This document shows, piece after piece, positions 1 through 7,688 of a DNA stretch of 20,940 nucleotides. Made by a program: the position numbers and the translations under genes. The DNA is from an uncultured Ideonella sp. (GTDB taxonomy: Bacteria > Pseudomonadota > Gammaproteobacteria > Burkholderiales > Burkholderiaceae), in NCBI GenBank assembly GCA_946479475.1, contig CAMLGG010000067.1, forward strand, positions 1 to 20,940. Direction: 5' to 3'. Position 1 is the first letter of the stretch, and each line of letters opens with the position of its first letter. The notes under the pieces were generated by a model. That model did not search any database. It saw only the letters and a list, made by a program, of their open reading frames with translations, and was not told the DNA's origin.

Positions 1-141
1 GTGGGGGTGTGTTCCTCATTGTTCTGCGAGCCCCCCCTTCCATCCCCCCCCCCCCCGCGCCCTCCTGCTGGGGGGCCCGCGGCCGTTTTGGGCCCTATCA
101 TCGCTTCGGCGCGCTCGCCCTCGGGCCCGCATTGGCCATCG
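1..141. other. Left-edge noncoding region with C homopolymer tracts
   Basis: I see no convincing gene before the ATG at 142. The stretch has a run of 7 C at 31-37 and a run of 13 C at 44-56, followed by a run of 6 G at 70-75 that could pair with the C runs. The reading frame of the next gene is open through here, but the translation is low-complexity proline-rich sequence unlike any family I know, so I do not count it as coding. No clear -10/-35 pair is visible. The long C run could be unstable in length. Confidence 0.5.
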
Positions 142-510
142 ATGCCTGACCAAGACCCCTCATCGAACGCGCCCGACGTCCCGGATGCCACCGACGTCTG
201 GGCCGACCCTGCGGCCAGGCCGGCCGCCTTGAGCCGGCGCGAGCGCGCGGCCGTGCTCGCCCGCATCGAGGCCCTGATGGAGTTCTGGGGCATCACGGTG
301 GATGACCTGCTCGCGCCGACGCCCGAACCCCAGAGCGCGCCGCCGCCTCCCGGCCCGCTGCCCGTCAAGTACCGGCATCCCACATCCGGCGAGACCTGGG
401 ACGGCCAGGGGCCCCACCCCGATTGGCTGCGCCGCGCGCTGCTGCAGGAGGGCCTGAGGGTCGACGAGCTCAGGCCCGCTGCCGAAGCCCCGCCGCCCGC
501 CCCGGCCTGA
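142..510 (+). CDS. H-NS family (H-NS-tail) nucleoid-associated protein, atypical
   Basis: A 122-residue protein. Residues 30-57 (LSRRERAAVLARIEALMEFWGITVDDL) resemble the helical N-terminal part of short betaproteobacterial H-NS paralogues. Residues 77-96 carry the H-NS C-terminal signature: Tyr-Arg, then a Pro and Gly turn, then Thr-Trp-Asp-Gly and a closing Pro-Asp-Trp-Leu. A proline-rich linker (about 59-74) joins the two parts, and both ends are Pro/Ala-rich. Family members bind curved AT-rich DNA and silence genes. In the usual minor-groove motif (Gln/Arg-Gly-Arg) this protein has Gln89-Gly90-Pro91, so the second Arg is lost and DNA binding may be weak. The start at 142 is chosen because it is the first ATG before recognisable sequence; no strong ribosome site was seen. 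It precedes the C25-like gene by 71 bases on the same strand. Confidence 0.72.
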   Translation: MPDQDPSSNAPDVPDATDVWADPAARPAALSRRERAAVLARIEALMEFWGITVDDLLAPTPEPQSAPPPPGPLPVKYRHPTSGETWDGQGPHPDWLRRALLQEGLRVDELRPAAEAPPPAPA

Positions 511-581
511 CGCAAAGATTGCACGGACAGGCCGAGCCACCGCACAATCGCGCATCCCACCCACTGGCGCGGAGGCTTCCG

Positions 582-2120
582 ATGGCGATCGACAAGGTCG
601 TGCTCGCGATGCAGGCGGCGTTGCAGTCCAAGTACCGAGACGCCGGGATGGCCCGGATCGGCAAGGCCTTGAGGGCGCTGGTGGCGGCCGACAGGCGCCG
701 GGGCCTCGCCACCGAGGTGATCCACCTGGACGACGCCGGCGAAATGTCGGCCTATGGCGGCCCGGCGCCGGCGGTGCCGGACCCGCGCGCCGTCAAGGAG
801 GCGATCGACCGCATCGCCACGGCCCTCCAGCCGCACTACATCGTGCTGGTCGGAGGGCCGGACGTGATGCCGATGGTGCCCATCGTCAACCCGGCCTACA
901 GCGGCGCCGACGGCGACAGCGATCGCCACGTCCCGAGCGACCTCCCCTATGCGTGCGAGGCGCCGTACAGCACGAACGCCAACCGCTTTCTCGGCCCCAC
1001 CCGCGTGGTCGGACGCATTCCGGACCTGATCGGCGCCCGCCAGCCTGCGCTGTTGACGAGGCTGATCAACGCCGCGGCCCGTGCCAAGCCGCGGCCGCGC
1101 AGCGAGTACCAGGACAGCTTCGGCCTGAGCGCCCAGGCCTGGGAGAAGTCCACGGCGCTGAGCCTGACGAACACCTTCGGCCACGCGGACGACCTGCTCA
1201 CCTCGCCGCCGCGCGGGCCGCGCTGGGGCGCGAACCAGCTGGCGCCGCGGATCCACTTCATCAACTGCCACGGCGGCGACAGCGCGCCCGAGTACTACGG
1301 CCAGCCGCCGGAGGTCGAGGAATTCCCGGTCGCCCACCGCGCCCCGCTGCTGAAAGGCAAGGTCAGCGCGGGCACCGTGGTGGCCGCGGAGTGCTGCTAC
1401 GGCGCCCAGCTCTACGATCCCGCCGATGCGGGCGGGGAAAAGGGCATCGCGCTGGCCTACCTGGAGGACGGCGCGGCCGGCTTCTTCGGCAGCACCACCA
1501 TCGCCTACGGCCCTTGCGAAGGCAATGGCTCGGCCGACCTGATCTGCCAGTACTTCATCCAGCATGTCCTGGGCGGCTCGTCGCTCGGCCGCGCGGCACT
1601 CGAGGCCCGGCAGAAATTCGCCGGAGCCAGGACCCACCTCGACCCGTACGATCTCAAGACCTTGATGCAGTTCTACCTCCTGGGGGATCCCTCCGCGCAG
1701 CCGGTGGCGGTCACGGCCCATTCGCTCACGCGCACCAAGGCCTTCCGCAAGGCCTTCGGCGGCGGGCAGGATCGCACGGTCAGGAACCTGCGCCGCGAGA
1801 GGCTGGAACGCGAAGGGCGTAACCTCGGCAAGTCGCTGCCCGCCCTGCGGCCGAGCGACATCGGCCCAGCCGAGAAGGTGCAGGCCGTGCTCGATTCCCT
1901 GCGGCGAGAGTCCGGCCTGCACGATGACCTGGCCCGGCTGAGCTTCGAGGTCCGGCCGCCGGGACGCTCGTCCGACAAGGAGCATGTCCGCCGCGTGCAC
2001 GTGATCAAGGGTCGGCGGACGGTGGTGGAGGCCGAGCAACGGGTGGTACGTCTGGTGGCCGTCGTGGCCACCGAGGAAGAAGGGCAACTGCTTCATGTGC
2101 GCCGCCTCCATTCGCGCTGA
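582..2120 (+). CDS. C25 (gingipain)-like caspase-fold cysteine peptidase, cytoplasmic
   Basis: A 512-residue protein. The start at 582 has a GGAGG ribosome site six bases upstream (571-575). Clan CD signatures are in the expected order: a beta-strand ending in LVGGPDVMPM (residues 89-98); the catalytic-type His in INCHGGD (His230-Gly231) after a hydrophobic strand; a Cys after a second strand in AAECCYG (Cys271 or Cys272); then GFFGSTTIAYG (300-310) and YLLGDPS (365-371), all typical of peptidase C25. There is no signal peptide or membrane segment, whereas secreted gingipains are exported, so this one probably acts in the cytoplasm. The last ~130 residues are charged and match no family I recognise. 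A weak promoter (TTGCAC/CACAAT, 519-548, 18-base spacer) may lie upstream. The next gene overlaps its end by 26 bases, suggesting coupled expression. Substrate and role are unknown. Confidence 0.75.
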   Translation: MAIDKVVLAMQAALQSKYRDAGMARIGKALRALVAADRRRGLATEVIHLDDAGEMSAYGGPAPAVPDPRAVKEAIDRIATALQPHYIVLVGGPDVMPMVPIVNPAYSGADGDSDRHVPSDLPYACEAPYSTNANRFLGPTRVVGRIPDLIGARQPALLTRLINAAARAKPRPRSEYQDSFGLSAQAWEKSTALSLTNTFGHADDLLTSPPRGPRWGANQLAPRIHFINCHGGDSAPEYYGQPPEVEEFPVAHRAPLLKGKVSAGTVVAAECCYGAQLYDPADAGGEKGIALAYLEDGAAGFFGSTTIAYGPCEGNGSADLICQYFIQHVLGGSSLGRAALEARQKFAGARTHLDPYDLKTLMQFYLLGDPSAQPVAVTAHSLTRTKAFRKAFGGGQDRTVRNLRRERLEREGRNLGKSLPALRPSDIGPAEKVQAVLDSLRRESGLHDDLARLSFEVRPPGRSSDKEHVRRVHVIKGRRTVVEAEQRVVRLVAVVATEEEGQLLHVRRLHSR

Positions 2121-2367
2121 CGACGATCGCGTGGTCCTCGAAGGGCGGGTGGAGAAGCGCCCGCTCGGCCAGGGCACCAAGAGCGCCCACCAGGGCATGG
2201 TCCTGGTGCTCGCCGATGGCAGCTACCACGTCCTGAGACGCCCGGGCGGCAACGCCTTGCGCGACCCGGCCCTGGAGGCGCTCGAGGGCCAGCAGGTCCG
2301 CCTGCGCGGCAGGATCCGGCCCAACTTCTTCCTGCTCGACCCGATCGACGACGAGCCGAGCGACTAG
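2095..2367 (+). CDS. Small beta-rich (possibly OB-fold-like) protein coupled to the C25-like peptidase
   Basis: A 90-residue protein whose ATG lies inside the 3' end of the peptidase gene, in another frame; GAAGAAGGG lies about 10 bases upstream. Alternating hydrophobic residues predict five or so beta strands: RVVLEGRVEKRPLG, then KSAHQGMVLVLADG, then YHVLRRPGGNALRDP, then LEGQQVRLRGRI. The pattern of a Gly-rich loop with Lys-Ser, a strand, Leu-Arg-Arg and Gly-Gly-Asn, and a closing strand recalls small OB-like proteins that I associate, from memory only, with bacterial caspase-like peptidases. No signal peptide or enzyme motif is seen. It could be a substrate, inhibitor or regulator of the peptidase; this is inference from overlap alone. 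It ends 16 bases from the end of the convergent queE gene, with no clear terminator between them. Confidence 0.7.
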   Translation: MCAASIRADDDRVVLEGRVEKRPLGQGTKSAHQGMVLVLADGSYHVLRRPGGNALRDPALEALEGQQVRLRGRIRPNFFLLDPIDDEPSD

Positions 2368-2383
2368 GGAAAGTCGACCGTCT

Positions 2384-3025
2384 TCAAGCTATTCCGACCA
2401 CCTTGTGGGTCTGGATGCCCAGGCGCCACTGCGGGTGCGCCATGCAGTAGTCGATCGCCTGCCGGGTGTTCTCTGCCCGCTGCGGGCCGTCCATCGGCTG
2501 CAGGAAGAAGTGCCGGAAAGCCATGTGGGCGAAGCGCTCGGGCATCGCCAGCGCCTGGGGATAGACCAGCTTGAGCTCGTCGCCGGCCGTCAGCACGAGG
2601 GGGGCATCGGCCTTGGGGCTCACGCAGATCCAGTCCAGGCCGCGAGGTGCGGGCTGGGTGCCGTTGGTCTCGACGGCGATCTCGAAACCGCGGGCGTGAA
2701 GAGCCTCGACGAGCGGCTCGTCGAGTTGCAGCAGAGGCTCTCCACCCGTGCACACGACCATCGGCTTTCCGGTGGCCCCGCGCGGCGCTTGCCAGGCCGC
2801 GGCGACTGCGGCAGCGAGCGCGTCAGCCGTGTCGAACTTCCCGCCGCCCAGGCCATCGGTGCCGACGAAATCCGTGTCGCAGAAGCGGCAGGTGGCGCTG
2901 GCCCGGTCGGACTCGCGTCCGCTCCACAGGTTGCAGCCCGCGAAGCGGCAGAAGACGGCGGCGCGGCCGGTCTGCGCGCCCTCGCCTTGCAGCGTGTAGA
3001 AGATCTCCTTGACCGAGTACGTCAT
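2384..3025 (-). CDS. queE: 7-carboxy-7-deazaguanine synthase (radical SAM)
   Basis: A 213-residue radical SAM enzyme that converts 6-carboxytetrahydropterin to 7-carboxy-7-deazaguanine, the third step of the preQ0/queuosine pathway. The N-terminus (YTLQGEGAQTGRAAVFCRFAGC) is typical of QueE. The cluster cysteines are Cys31, Cys46 and Cys49, spaced Cx14Cx2C rather than the usual Cx3Cx2C; this variant is known from Burkholderia QueE. CTGGEPLLQ, the SAM-binding GGE motif, follows at about residues 92-100, and VETNGT and VSPKAD are also present. Length is normal for the family. It starts 10 bases after the queD stop on the same strand, so the two form an operon and act in sequence. Product and start are secure. 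Confidence 0.96.
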   Translation of the reverse strand: MTYSVKEIFYTLQGEGAQTGRAAVFCRFAGCNLWSGRESDRASATCRFCDTDFVGTDGLGGGKFDTADALAAAVAAAWQAPRGATGKPMVVCTGGEPLLQLDEPLVEALHARGFEIAVETNGTQPAPRGLDWICVSPKADAPLVLTAGDELKLVYPQALAMPERFAHMAFRHFFLQPMDGPQRAENTRQAIDYCMAHPQWRLGIQTHKVVGIA

Positions 3026-3035
3026 CGCCGAGCGC

Positions 3036-4133
3036 TCACAAGCCCGAAAGAGGAATCAGGGCGCCCGAGCAGGCGATGGCTCCGGTGCCCGCGCTGTCGA
3101 ACAGGTCCAGGCGCTCGACCTCGGGCAGGACTTCGCGCGCCTGCGCCAGCGCCCAGCCGGCGACCGTGGCGAAGTCGGCATCGGGAAGATCCGGCAGGTG
3201 CTCGTGAAGGGCGTGGTGGTCCAGCGCCTTGAACACCGGCCGGAAGCGCTCCTTCACGTCGCCGAAGTCCAGCGCCCAGCCCCGCAACTCGTCCAGCGGC
3301 GCACTCAGGTGCAGGCGCAGCGTGCAGGTGTGGCCATGCATGCGGGAAAGCGGATGACCCGAGGGGGCGTTTCGCAGGCGCAGGGCACTGTCGATGTGGA
3401 AGTCCTTCCAGATGCGGTGCACCTGGCCGTCGTAGTGGGCGCCGCACGAAGCGGTCTCGTAGACCTTCACCGAAGCGAGTCCTTCGAGGCCGGGGTTCAA
3501 GCGCTCCCAGATCCAGCGCGAGAGGACCTCGCTCGTCGGGTTCTCCAGCCCAGGGAGCTCGTTCAGGCACGCATAGTTCAGTCGATGGTGCAGCGGCGCC
3601 CAGTGTTCGTCCACACGATCGGCGGCCAGGTGCGAGGCCTCGCCTTCGCCGATGCGGGCCATCACCACGGCCTCGAAGCCGTGGCCGTGCATGCGTCCGC
3701 ACTTGTGCCCCAGCGGGACGTGCGGCAGGCGGTGGGCGGACTGGAAGCGATAGCGCCGCCACACCCACGCTTCGCCCGAAGCGAGCAGCTCCACACCGCT
3801 CGACGGACTGCTGTGAACGCCGAGTTGCATCAGGGGCGGCACTTGCGGCCGCGCCGCGACCCATCGGGCCAGCTGGACGTCCCCCGGCTCCTCGACACGT
3901 TCATTGAGCAGCGACTTGTCCAACGGCGCGACCGCCTCGCGCAGTCGTTCGGCAAGGTCGTGGGCTTGCGCTCCGGGAAACGAAGCCCATCCCGCCGGCA
4001 GCTCCGCCCGGGCGTGGACGCGGAAGCCATGGCCGTGCAGGCCGCGCGCCGGATGGCCGGCCGGCAAGCCCGGGACGTGGCGCGCCGAATCGAAGCCGGA
4101 TTCGGCGAGGAAGAACTGGCGGCTGTCGGACAT
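3036..4133 (-). CDS. queD: 6-carboxytetrahydropterin synthase, three fused QueD/PTPS domains
   Basis: A 365-residue protein, about three times the length of ordinary QueD (~120). It makes 6-carboxytetrahydropterin from dihydroneopterin triphosphate for deazapurine synthesis; queE follows at once. Three T-fold repeats are visible, each with a His-Gly-His: domain 1 (~8-100, HGH 33-35), domain 2 (~127-236, HGH 149-151) and domain 3 (~244-360, HGH 266-268). Only domain 2 has the full zinc triad (His134, His149, His151), the catalytic Cys145 and the Glu226 pocket residue. In domains 1 and 3 the first His is replaced by Arg18 and Leu251, and the Cys position by Ala29 and Leu262. Domain 2 lacks the Asp of the Asp-His pair (His182-His183), but domain 3 has it (Asp305-His306). 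The start at 4133 directly follows a terminator and has no clear ribosome site. Confidence 0.93.
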   Translation of the reverse strand: MSDSRQFFLAESGFDSARHVPGLPAGHPARGLHGHGFRVHARAELPAGWASFPGAQAHDLAERLREAVAPLDKSLLNERVEEPGDVQLARWVAARPQVPPLMQLGVHSSPSSGVELLASGEAWVWRRYRFQSAHRLPHVPLGHKCGRMHGHGFEAVVMARIGEGEASHLAADRVDEHWAPLHHRLNYACLNELPGLENPTSEVLSRWIWERLNPGLEGLASVKVYETASCGAHYDGQVHRIWKDFHIDSALRLRNAPSGHPLSRMHGHTCTLRLHLSAPLDELRGWALDFGDVKERFRPVFKALDHHALHEHLPDLPDADFATVAGWALAQAREVLPEVERLDLFDSAGTGAIACSGALIPLSGL

Positions 4134-4138
4134 GGCGC

Positions 4139-4180
4139 TGAAAAGACAAACGGGTTAGCAGCGCTGGCTGCTAACCCGTT
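4139..4180 (-). terminator. Strong intrinsic terminator after tRNA-Pro, directly before queD
   Basis: A perfect 14-bp inverted repeat (4149-4162 and 4167-4180) around a 4-base loop. Read on the minus strand it is followed by TTTGTCTTTT. It lies 7 bases downstream of the tRNA-Pro 3' end. Its U-tract ends about 6 bases before the queD start codon, leaving no room for a separate queD promoter. Read in the plus direction a short GTGGTTTT follows, so it may act weakly both ways. Confidence 0.9.
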
Positions 4181-4187
4181 GTGGTTT

Positions 4188-4264
4188 TGGTCGGGGTGGC
4201 GGGATTCGAACTCGCGACCCCTTGCACCCCATGCAAGTGCGCTACCAGGCTGCGCTACACCCCG
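4188..4264 (-). tRNA. tRNA-Pro(GGG)
   Basis: A 77-base cloverleaf read on the minus strand. The acceptor stem CGGGGTG pairs with CACCCCG, followed by discriminator A and an encoded CCA (4188-4190). The D arm holds AGCGCAGCCTGGTAGCGC. The anticodon stem CTTGC/GCAAG encloses the loop ATGGGGT, giving anticodon GGG (4228-4230) with G37, as expected for proline. The T arm contains GAGTTCGAATC. It reads CCC codons, common in this GC-rich genome. It lies 31 bases after the MerR-family gene on the same strand and ends in a strong terminator. Confidence 0.98.
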
Positions 4265-4275
4265 ACGAAGCTGGC

Positions 4276-4281
4276 AGTATA
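4276..4281 (-). promoter_or_regulatory. Possible -10 element for tRNA-Pro
   Basis: The minus-strand hexamer TATACT (5 of 6 to consensus) ends 11 bases before the mature tRNA 5' end, the right distance for a start a few bases upstream of the tRNA. I see no good -35 at 16-18 bases, so the tRNA may instead, or also, be made by read-through from the MerR-family gene. Confidence 0.35.
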
Positions 4282-4295
4282 GCCTGAGCTGAAGG

Positions 4296-4751
4296 TCAGA
4301 TCGCCAGCAGGTCGCGAATCGCCAACAATTCGTCGCGCATCTGCTCGACGCTCGGGTTGGCCGGCAGCACGGGCAGGCGCAGTTCGGCCTTTTCGCCGTG
4401 GTGGCTCAGAGCCGCCATGGCCACGGCGGCACCATGGGGGGCGGCGACGGTCTGCGGCAGGTCGACGACCACCACCGGGTCGGCATTGGCCGCCTCGGTC
4501 AGGCGATTGCGTGCCCCGCTGATGGTGAAGCCCTGGTCGTACAGCAGGTCGCGGATGCGCCGGATCAGCAGCACCTCGTGGTGCTGGTAGTAGCGGCGGT
4601 TGCCCCGGCGCTTCATCGGCTTGAGCTGAGTGAACTCCTGCTCCCAGTAGCGAAGCACGTAGGGCTTCACGCCACAAAGCTCGCTCACCTCACCGATCGT
4701 GAAGTAGCGCTTGGCGGGGATGGCAGGCAGGCGTGAAGCCCCAGAGTCCAT
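4296..4751 (-). CDS. MerR-family transcriptional regulator, ihfA-linked type
   Basis: A 151-residue protein. Residues 15-84 form the MerR winged helix-turn-helix: YFTIGEVSELCGVKPYVLRY, then WEQEF, then the wing with RRGNRRYY, then LIRRIRDLLYDQGFTISGAR. The C-terminal third (about 85-151) has no cysteine or metal-ligand cluster, so it is not a classical metal sensor; its ligand is unknown. Residues 132-150 could form a short dimerising helix. It lies 47 bases after ihfA and just before tRNA-Pro, an arrangement I recall as conserved in Burkholderiales. It is probably co-transcribed with the translation operon. The family call is firm; the target genes cannot be told from the sequence. Confidence 0.9.
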   Translation of the reverse strand: MDSGASRLPAIPAKRYFTIGEVSELCGVKPYVLRYWEQEFTQLKPMKRRGNRRYYQHHEVLLIRRIRDLLYDQGFTISGARNRLTEAANADPVVVVDLPQTVAAPHGAAVAMAALSHHGEKAELRLPVLPANPSVEQMRDELLAIRDLLAI

Positions 4752-4798
4752 GGCATTCGTCTCGCGAAATCAAGGCGCTTCGGCGAAGTGCTCAGACT

Positions 4799-5212
4799 CT
4801 ACTCGAACTCCTCCGCCGGAGGCATGTCGCCCTGAACAATTGCTTTCAACTTGTGACTTGCGTGGAAAGTCACCACGTTTCTTGCCTTGATCGGGATGGG
4901 TTCGCCGGTTCGCGGATTGCGTCCGGGCCGCGGCGCCTTGCGCCGGATGGCGAAGTTGCCGAAGCCCGAAAGCTTGACGTCCGTGCCGTTCACCAGCGCC
5001 TCGTTCACGATCTCGAAGAAGGCCTCGACCATGTCCTTCGACTCGCGCTTGTTGAGCCCCAGTCGCTCGAACAGCAGCTCGGCCAGCTCGGCCTTGGTGA
5101 GCGTGGGCGTCTCCAGCGACGGCAGGATCACGCGGTCCGGCGCGGGCACGGATTCGCTCGGCTCGGTCGGATCGGCAGGAAGTTCGTGGTCCATTTCGCG
5201 TCCAAGGTTCAT
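4799..5212 (-). CDS. ihfA: Integration host factor subunit alpha, N-terminally extended
   Basis: A 137-residue protein, longer than the ~99 residues usual for IHF-alpha. Residues 37-127 are the HU/IHF fold: [20 protein letters not shown], then FFEIVNEAL, then [13 protein letters not shown] and the DNA-intercalating arm around [10 protein letters not shown] (Pro100), then [13 protein letters not shown]-alpha pairs with IHF-beta to bend DNA sharply in transcription, replication and recombination. The extra N-terminus (1-36) is acidic and rich in Pro, Ser and Glu. The ATG at 5212 overlaps the pheT stop (ATGA), pointing to translational coupling; an internal ATG at 5194 would shorten it by six residues. 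The pheT-ihfA order is the standard one. Confidence 0.95.
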   Translation of the reverse strand: MNLGREMDHELPADPTEPSESVPAPDRVILPSLETPTLTKAELAELLFERLGLNKRESKDMVEAFFEIVNEALVNGTDVKLSGFGNFAIRRKAPRPGRNPRTGEPIPIKARNVVTFHASHKLKAIVQGDMPPAEEFE

Positions 5213-7632
5213 GCACGCAGACGCGCGCCATGCGCGGCCTGTGCACGCGCGATGGCCTGCGCCACCGCGGCATCGATCCGCTCCTCGTTGAGCGTCGCCG
5301 TGTCGTCCAGCAACTCCAGCCGCACCGCCAGGCTCCGGTGGCCTGCGGGAATGTCGGCGGTCGGCGCGGAAGGCTTGTAGATGTCGAACAGGGTCGCCCG
5401 CCGGACGAGGCCCGCCTCGTCCGCACGCAGCGTGGCCATCAAGGCGTCGTGCTCCACTTGCTCCGAGACCACGAGAGCCAGGTCGCGGTGCACCGCCTGC
5501 TGCCGCGGCACGGGCTGGGCCAGGGGCACCTCGCGGCGCTGCACGGCCGCCAGGTCGAGCTCGAACACGACCGGCGCCTGCGGCAGCTCGTAGCCCTGGC
5601 GCCAACGCGGATGCAGTTCACCGACGTGGCCGATCACCTGGCCGTCCAGCTCGATCGCGGCGCAGCGGCCTGGATGCATGGCGGGATGCCGGGCAGCCAC
5701 GAAGCGGGCCTGGCGGGGAGCCAGCAACGCCTCGATGTCGCCCTTCACGTCGAAGAAGTCCGCCGCCTTGTCGCTCGTGCCCCACTGCAGCGTGCCTACC
5801 GGCCCGTAGGCCAGGCCGCCGACGCGCTGGGGCTGCGCAATCCCCTGGACGGTGATGTCACCCTGGGCAACCGAGGCGTCGCGCTTGAACACCCGGCCCA
5901 CCTCGAAGACACGCACGCGCGTTGCCTTGCGGGCAAGGTTGTAGCGCAGCACGTTGACCAGGCTGCCCACCAGGCTCGAACGCATCACGGCCAGCGGCGC
6001 GGCGATGGGGTTCAGCACGCGGATCGGGTCGGTGTTGCCCGCGAGCTCCTCCTCCCAGCGCGCCTCGACGAAGCTGAAGTTGATCGTCTCCTGGTAGCCA
6101 AGCGCGGCCAGCGCTCGGCGGACCTGGTGCGCGCTGCGCTGCGACTCGGACCTCACCTGGGCCTTCACCGGCGCCAGCGGCGGCGTCGCGGGCAGGCGGT
6201 CGTAGCCCAGCACCCGCGCGACCTCCTCGATCAGGTCCTCCTCGATCGCGATGTCGAAGCGCCAGCTCGGCGGCGTCACCGTCAGCACACCATCGCCCTC
6301 GGTGAACTGCAGGCCCAGGCGCTGCAAGACACCGGCGCATTCGGCCTGCGTCACGGGCATGCCGATCACCTTGGCAGCACGCGCGACGCGCAACGCGACG
6401 GGCTTGGCCTCGGGCAGCGTGCCCTGCCAATCGGTCATCGGGCCGGCTTCGCCACCGCAGACCTCCATCACCAGGCGGGTGATGTGCTCGATGTGCTCGA
6501 CCGTCAGCGCCGGGTCGACGCCGCGTTCGAAGCGGTGGCCCGCATCGGTGGAGAAGGTGTAGCGGCGAGAGCGGCCGGCGACCGCGTTGGGCCACCAGAA
6601 GGCCGCCTCGATGTAGATGTTGCGGGTGTCATCGGAAACGGCCGTCGAATCGCCGCCCATGATGCCGGCCAGGGACTCGACCTGCGAATCGTCGGCGATC
6701 ACGCCCACCTGCTCGTCGAGCTCGATGGTGTTGCCGTTGAGCAGCTTCAGCTTCTCGCCCGCCCTGCCCCAGCGCACCGTCAGGCCGCCGTGGATCTTGT
6801 CGAGGTCGAAGATGTGCGAGGGCCGGCCGAACTCGAACATCACGTAGTTCGAGATGTCGACCAGGGGCGAGACGCTGCGCTGGCCGCAGCGCGCCAGGCG
6901 GTCGACCATCCACTGCGGCGTCTTCGCCTTCGGATTCACGCCGCGCACGACGCGGCCGGAGAAGCGGCCGCACAGGTCGCCCGCCTCGACCTTCACCGGC
7001 AGGCGTTGATCGTGCGTAGGAGCGACCGCCGCGAAATGCGGTGCCTTCAGCGCCGAGCCCGTGAGCGCCGAGACCTCTCGGGCGATGCCGTAGACCGACA
7101 GGCCATGCGCCAGGTTGGGCGTGAGCTTGAGCGTGAAGAGCGTGTCGTCGAGCTTGAGATGCTCTCGGATGTCCTGTCCCAGCGGCGCATCCCCAGACAG
7201 CTCGAGCAGGCCGCCATGGTCGTCCGACAGCTTCAGCTCACGCGCCGAGCAGAGCATGCCGAAGCTCTCCACGCCGCGCAGCTTGCCGACCTTGATCTCG
7301 AAGGGCTGGCCGTCTTCGCCGGGCGGCAGCTTGGCACCGACCAGCGCCAGCGGCACGCGGATGCCGGCGCGCGCGTTCGGCGCGCCGCACACGATCTGCA
7401 GCAGGCCGTCCTTGCTGTGCGGGCCGGCGTCCACGCGGCACACGCGCAGGCGGTCCGCGTTCGGATGCTGCTCGGCCTCGACGATCTCGGCCACGACGAT
7501 GCCGGTGAACGGCGGCGCGACGGGCTGGAGCTCCTCGACCTCCATGCCCGACATGGTCAGCAGATCGGCCAGCTCGGCCGTGCTCAGCGGGGGGTTGCAG
7601 AACTCGCGCAACCAGGATTCAGGGAATTGCAT
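5209..7632 (-). CDS. pheT: Phenylalanyl-tRNA synthetase beta subunit
   Basis: An 807-residue beta chain of the alpha2-beta2 enzyme that charges tRNA-Phe. In order: the N-terminal [11 protein letters not shown] segment; the EMAP/OB tRNA-binding domain (about 40-155, with [20 protein letters not shown]); the B3/B4 editing domain (about 210-385); the B5 domain (about 405-480); the catalytic-like core (about 490-680); and the C-terminal anticodon-binding FDX-ACB domain (about 714-807, beginning near VHRDLALVV). Length is normal for a proteobacterial PheT. It follows pheS by 56 bases and overlaps ihfA by 4 bases at its end. The long open frame on the opposite strand (5230-7755) is a by-product of GC-rich codon use. 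Confidence 0.98.
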   Translation of the reverse strand: MQFPESWLREFCNPPLSTAELADLLTMSGMEVEELQPVAPPFTGIVVAEIVEAEQHPNADRLRVCRVDAGPHSKDGLLQIVCGAPNARAGIRVPLALVGAKLPPGEDGQPFEIKVGKLRGVESFGMLCSARELKLSDDHGGLLELSGDAPLGQDIREHLKLDDTLFTLKLTPNLAHGLSVYGIAREVSALTGSALKAPHFAAVAPTHDQRLPVKVEAGDLCGRFSGRVVRGVNPKAKTPQWMVDRLARCGQRSVSPLVDISNYVMFEFGRPSHIFDLDKIHGGLTVRWGRAGEKLKLLNGNTIELDEQVGVIADDSQVESLAGIMGGDSTAVSDDTRNIYIEAAFWWPNAVAGRSRRYTFSTDAGHRFERGVDPALTVEHIEHITRLVMEVCGGEAGPMTDWQGTLPEAKPVALRVARAAKVIGMPVTQAECAGVLQRLGLQFTEGDGVLTVTPPSWRFDIAIEEDLIEEVARVLGYDRLPATPPLAPVKAQVRSESQRSAHQVRRALAALGYQETINFSFVEARWEEELAGNTDPIRVLNPIAAPLAVMRSSLVGSLVNVLRYNLARKATRVRVFEVGRVFKRDASVAQGDITVQGIAQPQRVGGLAYGPVGTLQWGTSDKAADFFDVKGDIEALLAPRQARFVAARHPAMHPGRCAAIELDGQVIGHVGELHPRWRQGYELPQAPVVFELDLAAVQRREVPLAQPVPRQQAVHRDLALVVSEQVEHDALMATLRADEAGLVRRATLFDIYKPSAPTADIPAGHRSLAVRLELLDDTATLNEERIDAAVAQAIARAQAAHGARLRA

Positions 7633-7688
7633 GGGGAAACGATTTCAGGCTTCGGTGTTCGGGGCAGCGGCGGCGGGCTGTGCCGCCT

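Noticed and set aside
423..581. Upstream extension of the C25-like gene
   Set aside because: It would overlap the H-NS-like gene, and the composition is unlike the rest of the protein. The ATG at 582 has GGAGG six bases upstream.
3009..4292. Long + strand open frame opposite queD and tRNA-Pro
   Set aside because: It runs through a tRNA gene and a terminator and is antisense to a recognisable QueD; no family motif is seen.
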